DNA from: Proteiniphilum sp. UBA4977
GTDB lineage: Bacteria; Bacteroidota; Bacteroidia; Bacteroidales; Dysgonomonadaceae
DNA length: 23,572 bases
Direction: 5' to 3'
Assembly (NCBI GenBank): GCA_002398565.1
Contig: DGZP01000050.1
Location: 19,803-43,374 of the forward strand
Part shown: one piece after another, positions 18,487 through 23,572 of the stretch
Position numbering within the stretch: the stretch's first letter is position 1
Layout of the letters: every line of letters begins with the position of its first letter
The notes under the pieces: model-generated
The model's input: the letters and a program-made list of their open reading frames with translations, nothing else
Told to the model about the DNA's origin: nothing
Databases searched by the model: none
Translations under genes and position numbers: made by a program

Positions 18487-18497
18487 GTTACTAAAGA

Positions 18498-20312
18498 TTA
18501 TTTCAATTCAATTTTATGAATAACCAGCTTGTTCTCGCCGGTATTGGCCTCTCCATTATATACACCGATGGCCAAGGTGACATCTGTCCCATTAAACTGT
18601 GTAAGGTCATATTTGAATGATGCATATCCCTCGGGATTATCTGCGCCTCCATTGCCATGTTTGAATTTCCAGGTTCCGTTGGCGGCAGCCATGGCCTCCT
18701 GGGCGGTATTGGATACCGGTGCGAGATGGGTTACCGTTCCATCATTCCCGATTGCGGTTATTTTAAAATAGGTAAAGTTACCGCCGAAGCTTCGCGTACT
18801 GAGTGTGAACTGGTTGCTTCCAGTTGCAATCGAAAACTTGGCGTATATATATGCTTCGGGCACTTTCGTATCTATATCGGGGGTATTTCTCGTTTTGATG
18901 ATATAGCCTTCCGAGGGGAACACCTCGGGATCTTTTCTCAGGGGTACGAACGACCATTCGGCACCCACATGTCCGACATTTCTCCAGGCACGGTAGGCAT
19001 TTACATAATTACCGCGATCTCCGGTGACGGGGCTGATTCCGGTAAACAGCTTTTTGGTATGCGGCATTGTGGAGCGCACGGTCTCTCTGGTCAGCTTCCA
19101 CCCTTCAATCACTTCGGTGCCGGGCAACCAGCCATAGTTTTCCACCTTCCTGTCGGCAAACCTGATGGCACGCAACACAAGCTGCTTCCAGTAATCGCCT
19201 GTCGACTGACGGTAGATTCCGATGGCCAGAACGACCTCTTTCCCTACATAGGCGCTCAGGTCGAACTCGAAGTCTGAATAATTACCTGAACCATACGTAC
19301 GTGTTGTTCCTATTTTCACAGCTTTGGGTTGATTTTCAGACAGGTCTACAACCTGTACACCAAAATAGGCAGGAGCAGATGCGTCGGCATTATGTGTGCG
19401 TGCTCTCAGTGAGAGGATCTTATTCTCTGCAGTGATCAACTTACTTCCGAATACGAAGGAGTCAAACACATCAAGGTCGGCCGGATTCTTACGGTCGCTG
19501 TCATTATTTCTGATTTGAAGTGTGGTACCTTCATTCTGTTCTTCCCATGCCCCGCGGAAATCAAGTGTGGACATATAGTTGCAGGCCCAGTCCCAGTGAG
19601 GATATTCATCGGCATTTCTTCCACCGCGATATTCGTTATAATACCATTTCTCGGCATGTTTCAAATCGTCGGCCGTTAAGCCACGGAGAAGCTCCTCGCC
19701 GCCCATTCTGAGATCGATCGTCACAGTTTCATCCACAAAATCGGTCGCTGCAACCTCCTTTATAATCGTCACATAGTCTTGCTTTGTGAAAGTGAGCGTG
19801 TATTTATCTTTCACCAGATTTGCAATGATATACTTACCGTCGTTTCCGGTGATTACCGTTCCTGCCGGCCCGGCCGAGACAGTCACTCCGGCAAGCGGTG
19901 CTCCATTATTCTTGGCATCAGTCACGATTCCCGTTATCTTTGCCGAAGCCCTGATCATTTCAGCATCTCCGATTGCGCGGTTGTTTTCACCGAATTTATC
20001 GGCTGTAATGGTTACACTGACCGTCTGCCACCCCTCCCTGGAGAACATGATGGCATGTGTTTTCAAGGTTACATTGTTCATCTGATACCTTCCCTCTTCG
20101 TCGGTGGTTGTAACCATGTTCTCTTCATTAATCCCGGAAAGAGTGACATTCACTCCCGGGATGGGGTTGCCGTTGACATCCTTTACCACTCCGGCCACTT
20201 CACCGAGCAGGCTCTGTGAAGATTCTTCCTTTTCGCAGGAAAACAGTCCGATCGATATAAACACAATCAAAGACGTGTAGAATAATTCTCTCAAGTTTTT
20301 CATTCCATTCAT
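18498..20312 (-). CDS. Putative surface glycan-binding lipoprotein with two CarboxypepD_reg-like domains and duplicated beta-sandwich
   Basis: This is the first gene of the PUL, encoding 604 residues. The signal ends in GLFSC (Cys26) and is followed by acidic EKEE, which resembles the Bacteroidota lipoprotein surface-export signal. Two carboxypeptidase-regulatory-like domains follow (about 37-120, GVVKDVNGNPIPGVNVTLSG; about 124-203, GIVTDAKNNGAPLAGVTVSA). Two related beta-sandwich modules come next (about 210-385 and 395-604). Their ends align closely: DFEFDLSAYVGKEVVLAIGIY versus SFKYDLTQFNGTDVTLAIGVY. No catalytic motif is recognised, so the protein most likely binds glycan and presents it to GH76/SusCD, with the repeats as carbohydrate-binding modules. 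I cannot assign a CBM family, and ligand binding is inference. Confidence 0.75.
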   Translation of the reverse strand: MNGMKNLRELFYTSLIVFISIGLFSCEKEESSQSLLGEVAGVVKDVNGNPIPGVNVTLSGINEENMVTTTDEEGRYQMNNVTLKTHAIMFSREGWQTVSVTITADKFGENNRAIGDAEMIRASAKITGIVTDAKNNGAPLAGVTVSAGPAGTVITGNDGKYIIANLVKDKYTLTFTKQDYVTIIKEVAATDFVDETVTIDLRMGGEELLRGLTADDLKHAEKWYYNEYRGGRNADEYPHWDWACNYMSTLDFRGAWEEQNEGTTLQIRNNDSDRKNPADLDVFDSFVFGSKLITAENKILSLRARTHNADASAPAYFGVQVVDLSENQPKAVKIGTTRTYGSGNYSDFEFDLSAYVGKEVVLAIGIYRQSTGDYWKQLVLRAIRFADRKVENYGWLPGTEVIEGWKLTRETVRSTMPHTKKLFTGISPVTGDRGNYVNAYRAWRNVGHVGAEWSFVPLRKDPEVFPSEGYIIKTRNTPDIDTKVPEAYIYAKFSIATGSNQFTLSTRSFGGNFTYFKITAIGNDGTVTHLAPVSNTAQEAMAAANGTWKFKHGNGGADNPEGYASFKYDLTQFNGTDVTLAIGVYNGEANTGENKLVIHKIELK

Positions 20313-20343
20313 TAATTAATTTGCATTTTTTGTTTTTCATCCC

Positions 20344-20367
20344 ATATCATCAAATATGTCATGATAT
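20344..20367 (-). promoter_or_regulatory. Inverted repeat in the PUL 5' leader
   Basis: ATATCAT (20344-20350) and ATGATAT (20361-20367) form a perfect 7-bp inverted repeat around a 10-nt spacer, about 30-55 nt before the first start codon of the PUL and inside its predicted leader of about 100 nt. It could be a weak RNA hairpin or a protein site; AT-richness makes chance plausible. Confidence 0.35.
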
Positions 20368-20419
20368 CATTTTTCCCGTGCAGCCTCTCCAATATAAGCC
20401 TGCTGCAATTTCTCTGCAC

Positions 20420-20448
20420 CAAATATAAAGGCGGACGGGTTAGCCAAA
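20420..20448 (-). promoter_or_regulatory. Predicted PUL promoter (-33 TTTG / -7 TATATTTG)
   Basis: On the minus strand TATATTTG (20427 to 20420) fits the TAnnTTTG -7 consensus exactly. TTTG (20448 to 20445) lies 17 bp upstream, at the short end of the spacing reported for Bacteroidota promoters. Transcription would start near 20413, giving a leader of about 100 nt before the ATG at 20312. Tandem repeats overlap the -33 region, as expected for an activator-dependent promoter. Confidence 0.65.
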
Positions 20449-20470
20449 GGGTTACATTGGGGTTACATTT
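20437..20470 (-). repeat. Tandem 11/12-bp direct repeats: predicted SARP-type activator operator
   Basis: Read on the minus strand, AATGTAACCC occurs twice with exactly 11-bp spacing (20469-20460 and 20458-20449). A third TAACCC follows 12 bp further (20442-20437), leaving 9 bp to the PUL -7 element. Actinobacterial SARP regulators bind direct repeats at 11-bp periodicity, with the proximal copy about 8 bp upstream of the -10 box. The divergent gene encodes a SARP-type DNA-binding domain, so this is its likely operator (inference). Confidence 0.65.
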
Positions 20471-20544
20471 TACAAAATAACAGTAATCAACACGCTATTT
20501 AACCTTTTCCCAAACAGCTCTTAATCAATAAACAAAATTGATCA

Positions 20545-20576
20545 TTTGCAATATAAGACTGATTATGGTATCTTTG
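20545..20576 (+). promoter_or_regulatory. Predicted promoter of the transmembrane regulator gene
   Basis: TTTG (20545-20548), a 20-bp spacer and TATCTTTG (20569-20576) give a full match to the Bacteroidota -33/-7 consensus. Transcription would begin around 20583, leaving a leader of about 50 nt before the first ATG at 20634. Confidence 0.7.
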
Positions 20577-20633
20577 TAAAGGCAATAGAGAATTGCTTCT
20601 CACGGGAAGGATACGTCCTTCCATCGGTTCCAA

Positions 20634-23159
20634 ATGCTATTCATTTTCATGGTTACATCGACAAAAAAAATCATATATACTCTCCTCTTTTTTTTCATCT
20701 TTCTCTCCCGGCCTCTTTTCGCAGAAGGACTTCGTTTTCTTGGAAACGACTATCCAATTGAGCAGAGAACCTCTTACGATGTCTTCAGTGAACGTCAGGT
20801 TGCTTTTTCGGATCACTTCAACATCAGTTTCCGTCTATCGTTGTATATGACAACTGATATTGGTAACATTCTCAGAATAAAATCGGCTGAAAACGGGAGC
20901 ATCTTCAATCTTTTTTATGATGGACACGAAGAAAACCATCTGTTTCTCTTCAATGAGGAAGGAAAAAACAATTTGATTCATATCTCGCTGGAAAAGAGTC
21001 AATATCCGCCACGTGAATGGTTTCAGATAGATATCTCATTCGACCTTGAAAACAATCTCATCACGCTAACCATTGGCGACAGCACCAACAGTGCGGCCAA
21101 TGTAACCCTTCCGGAGTCGTTCACACCCACCCTCATATTCGGTAAAAGTGATCATGTGATTGACGTGGCTCCTTTTGCCATCCGGAGCCTGAGGGTGGGC
21201 AACACGCGAAGCTATCGGTTCCCATTGAAGGAGTATCAGGGCAATGAGGTGCATAACAACAAGGGAACCGTCATGGGAAATGTTATTAATCCCTATTGGT
21301 TGATCAATGACGCCTATCATTGGAAACCGGAGACTTCGACACGTTCGGCACAGGTCTCCGGGACTAATTACCATGAGACACGAAAAGAACTGTATCATTT
21401 CAACAGAGATTCCATCATCATCTATAACCTGAGAACCACGAACAAGGAAACGGTGATCTTCAAGGAGCCTTGTCCGGTAGACATCAGACTGGGAACCAAC
21501 TTCATTGATCCTGTACAGGACAAGCTCTACTGTTATGAGGTATATTACGATAGTACCTACCAGGGGCCTACGGTAGCAAGTCTTGATCTTCGCAGCTACG
21601 AATGGCGCATTGAGAGTTATGACCGGCTGCCAATTCAACTTCATCATCATGGTTCCTATTTCGATTCGTCAAAAAAACAGTACCTGATATTCGGAGGATT
21701 CGGTAATATGCGCTACAGCAATATCTTTTATCTCTATGATATCAATTCACAGCAATGGGATACACTTTCCACGCGGGATGGAGAAGCAATCAACCCACGT
21801 TATTTCACGTCAATGGGGCACCAGTTGAAGCAGAAGAAACTCTACCTCTTTGGGGGCATGGGAAATGTTACGGGTAACCAGCTGCTGGGAAGAACTTATT
21901 ATTATGATTTTTATCAACTGGATTTGCAGACATCACAGATATCCAGAATATGGGAAATCCCGTGGGAACAGGAAAACATGGTACCGGTGAGGGGCATGGT
22001 GATCAATGACGATGATTCATTTTATACCTTATGTTATCCAGAGCATTTCACCCAGTCTTACCTAAGATTATACCGCTATTCACTGAAAGATGGTAATTTT
22101 AGTATATTGGGTGATTCCATCCCGATATTCTCCGACAAGATAAACACCAATGCAAATCTCTATTATGACGACGATCTGCACGCTCTTTATGCGGTAGTAC
22201 ATGAATTTTCCGACGATATTGCATCAGAGGTACATGTATATTCACTTGCTTTTCCACCGATCACCGGCCATGAGCTGGTCAGTTATGCAACGAAGACGCG
22301 TTCAGATAAACTCCTCTTTATTTTTATCCTCACGGGAGTTATCGTAGTTATTTTCGTCATTTCTCTCGGACGTTTCCTCAAATACAAACGCAAAGAGACC
22401 TTTTCTCCCGATAGTGGTACACCCTTTAAAACAAGCCAGAAACAGGTATCCACATTCCGGTCCAACGCAATTTATCTATTTGGAGATTTCATGATTCGCA
22501 ATCGCAGCAACAGGGATATCACTTATCTTTTCAGTAAAAAACTAAAAGAGACATTTTGTTTACTCCTGCATTTTAGCGCTGTAGAGGAGGGTATCACCTC
22601 GCAGCATCTCAGTGAGATATTGTGGCCCGGCAAACCGTCTCATACAGTAAAAAACACGCGTAATGTCACACTGAACAGGTTGCGTAAAATACTGGAAGAA
22701 CTGGATGGCATTGAATTGTTGTACGAGAAGGGTGTTTTCAAGCTAGTGCAGGCAGATCCCCTGTATTGCGACTTCACTATATGTTTGGAGATCCTTTCGG
22801 GAAGCCGCGACGAGGAACAACTAAAAGAATTTATAGCCATTGTTACCCGGGGAAAATTTATGAGAAATGAAAACGAACCGGAATATGACTTTCTGAAAGA
22901 ACATACCGAAAAAAGTATTGAGCCGCTGCTTATCAGCACTATTGAATGGAGCTACGAAACGGAAGCATACCTTACAACTGTAGAACTGGCCGATGCAGCA
23001 TTTCATATTGATCCGGTAAACGACAGGGCCATAACTTACCTGGTTGCGGCATTGCAGAAACTCAAGAGGCACGAAGAAGCGAAATTAAGATATCTCTCGT
23101 TTCTGATCGAATATAAAAAGACGATGGGAAAAGAATACCCCAATCCTATAAAATTATAA
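20634..23159 (+). CDS. Transmembrane one-component regulator: LamG-like + Kelch propeller sensor, SARP-type DNA-binding output
   Basis: This 841-residue protein (an internal start at Met6 is also possible) has a signal peptide (to about Ala30), then a concanavalin/LamG-like sandwich (about 31-190). Next are Kelch-like blades (about 245-545; YLIFGGFG-YLYDINSQQW and KLYLFGGMG-YQLDLQTSQ), one membrane helix (about 558-580) and a basic KYKRK stop-transfer. The cytoplasmic part has an OmpR/SARP-type winged helix (about 613-705; ITSQHLSEILWPG, NVTLNRLRKILEEL) and a BTAD-like TPR domain (about 708-835; VELADAAFHIDPVNDRAITYLV). The likely role is to sense a periplasmic glycan and activate the divergent PUL without phosphorelay. 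No kinase or receiver domain is present. The domain layout is clear; ligand and target are inferred. Confidence 0.85.
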   Translation: MLFIFMVTSTKKIIYTLLFFFIFLSRPLFAEGLRFLGNDYPIEQRTSYDVFSERQVAFSDHFNISFRLSLYMTTDIGNILRIKSAENGSIFNLFYDGHEENHLFLFNEEGKNNLIHISLEKSQYPPREWFQIDISFDLENNLITLTIGDSTNSAANVTLPESFTPTLIFGKSDHVIDVAPFAIRSLRVGNTRSYRFPLKEYQGNEVHNNKGTVMGNVINPYWLINDAYHWKPETSTRSAQVSGTNYHETRKELYHFNRDSIIIYNLRTTNKETVIFKEPCPVDIRLGTNFIDPVQDKLYCYEVYYDSTYQGPTVASLDLRSYEWRIESYDRLPIQLHHHGSYFDSSKKQYLIFGGFGNMRYSNIFYLYDINSQQWDTLSTRDGEAINPRYFTSMGHQLKQKKLYLFGGMGNVTGNQLLGRTYYYDFYQLDLQTSQISRIWEIPWEQENMVPVRGMVINDDDSFYTLCYPEHFTQSYLRLYRYSLKDGNFSILGDSIPIFSDKINTNANLYYDDDLHALYAVVHEFSDDIASEVHVYSLAFPPITGHELVSYATKTRSDKLLFIFILTGVIVVIFVISLGRFLKYKRKETFSPDSGTPFKTSQKQVSTFRSNAIYLFGDFMIRNRSNRDITYLFSKKLKETFCLLLHFSAVEEGITSQHLSEILWPGKPSHTVKNTRNVTLNRLRKILEELDGIELLYEKGVFKLVQADPLYCDFTICLEILSGSRDEEQLKEFIAIVTRGKFMRNENEPEYDFLKEHTEKSIEPLLISTIEWSYETEAYLTTVELADAAFHIDPVNDRAITYLVAALQKLKRHEEAKLRYLSFLIEYKKTMGKEYPNPIKL

Positions 23160-23278
23160 ACCAATTACCTCATCCGTTCATTGTTCCGCTCACTTTTCAG
23201 TTCACAGTCCCCTTCCCCGCCCCATTGACCCCCGACAAGTGGAATGCCATCCACATCAGGATATTACATGAACCTTAA

Positions 23279-23315
23279 CGCCCGTGAGACGGATTATAAA
23301 ACCGTCCTACGGGCG
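23279..23315. terminator. Candidate bidirectional terminator hairpin between convergent genes
   Basis: The arms CGCCCGTGAGACGG (23279-23292) and CCGTCCTACGGGCG (23302-23315) pair with one wobble and one mismatch around a 9-nt A/T loop. The hairpin sits 120 bp after the regulator stop and about 78 bp after the stop of the minus-strand gene entering from the right. No T-tract follows on either strand, so it is not a textbook intrinsic terminator. Confidence 0.5.
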
Positions 23316-23371
23316 CTCCAGCACAGTGTCGCCCTGTTTCGAACGTCACTGTTGATTTAAACTAATCGGAA

Positions 23372-23411
23372 TTATTTGATGACCCTCACCTCTTATTTGA
23401 TGACCCTCACC
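23372..23411. repeat. 21-bp-period tandem duplication over a stop codon
   Basis: TTATTTGATGACCCTCACC occurs at 23372-23390 and again at 23393-23411, 21 bp apart. On the minus strand each copy encodes VRVIK followed by TAA, in the same frame. The inner copy is the true gene end and the other lies just beyond the stop. Replication slippage is the simple explanation. Confidence 0.9.
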
Positions 23412-23572
23412 TTATACACGTCAATTTCGGGGATCGTTATTTGTTTGGTTGGATTCATGGAGTAAATGTTGTGGGTCCACCAGCTTATTTCACCCTTGGT
23501 ATAAATGAGATGATCCGCTTTTTCGTCGTAATGGACCGACTTGACATCGGGCTCGTTCGCAAGGGGAGCAAA
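23393..23572 (-). CDS. C-terminal fragment of an unidentified protein, cut by right edge
   Basis: The minus-strand frame is open from the window edge for 59 codons and ends with TAA at 23393-23395. The visible residues (KSVHYDEKADHLIYTKGEI, SWWTHNIYSMNP, ITIPEIDVYKVRVIK) look like the closing strands of a beta-sandwich, as at the end of many Bacteroidota glycosidases or surface proteins. The family cannot be identified from this piece. It converges on the regulator gene; the 233 bp between them hold the hairpin and the duplicated stop region and no visible gene. Confidence 0.6.
   Translation of the reverse strand, partial: FAPLANEPDVKSVHYDEKADHLIYTKGEISWWTHNIYSMNPTKQITIPEIDVYKVRVIK

Larger units (their letters stand above)
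20313..20633. other. Divergent control region between the PUL and its regulator gene
   Basis: This 321-bp region has no gene. From left to right it holds the PUL leader with an inverted repeat, the minus-strand PUL promoter, the tandem TAACCC-type repeats, an AT-rich stretch with an opposite-strand near-copy ATTTAACC (20497-20504), and the plus-strand regulator promoter and leader. Bacteroidota-type A/T-rich sequence instead of Shine-Dalgarno motifs precedes both start codons. Confidence 0.7.

Noticed and set aside
21066..21650. 194-codon minus-strand open frame inside the regulator gene
   Set aside because: It lies opposite the Kelch/LamG coding region and its translation shows no recognisable features.
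23160..23392. Possible small gene or RNA after the regulator
   Set aside because: Apart from the hairpin and the duplicated stop region, no convincing open frame, promoter or RNA structure is visible.

Overview
The window looks like a chromosome segment from a member of the Bacteroidota, probably order Bacteroidales. The evidence is a SusC/SusD pair, a DUF3823 lipoprotein, GH92 and GH76 enzymes, TAnnTTTG-type -7 promoter elements, few Shine-Dalgarno sequences and many lipoprotein signals. The style resembles Dysgonomonadaceae/Porphyromonadaceae-like relatives, but genus cannot be fixed from the sequence alone.

Left flank (1-3649): the 3' part of a hybrid sensor kinase (ATPase end, receiver, Hpt-like domain) runs off the left edge. 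It meets, tail to tail and overlapping by 6 bp, a gene for an NtrC-type sigma-54 response regulator on the minus strand. Divergent from that regulator is an M24 Xaa-Pro aminopeptidase.

Centre (3762-20312): eight consecutive minus-strand genes form a polysaccharide utilization locus (PUL) of about 16.5 kb. In transcription order they encode a surface lipoprotein with two carboxypeptidase-regulatory-like domains and a duplicated beta-sandwich, a GH76 endo-alpha-1,6-mannanase, a SusC-type TonB-dependent transporter, a SusD-type lipoprotein, a DUF3823 lipoprotein, an uncharacterised TIM-barrel/GATase-like putative glycosidase, a GH92 alpha-mannosidase and a DUF4965 'glutaminase A-like' lipoprotein. 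The enzyme content points to alpha-mannan (yeast-type mannan or mannosylated glycoprotein): GH76 would cut the backbone at the surface, SusCD would import, and GH92 would trim side chains. The roles of the TIM-barrel protein and the DUF4965 protein are open. A strong intercistronic hairpin lies between the DUF3823 gene and the downstream enzyme genes.

Right flank (20313-23572): divergent from the PUL is a gene for a single-polypeptide transmembrane regulator. It has a signal peptide, a LamG-like sandwich, a Kelch-type beta-propeller, one membrane helix, and a cytoplasmic SARP-type winged helix plus BTAD/TPR domain. It takes the place where a hybrid two-component system or an ECF sigma/anti-sigma pair normally sits. 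The 321-bp divergent intergenic region carries a good promoter for each direction. Just upstream of the PUL -7 element are tandem direct repeats (AATGTAACCC, twice at 11 bp, plus a TAACCC half-copy at 12 bp). This spacing and position match how actinobacterial SARP activators bind their targets. The regulator and these repeats are the most novel-looking system in the window. After the regulator come a hairpin and the 3' end of another minus-strand gene whose stop region is tandemly duplicated.
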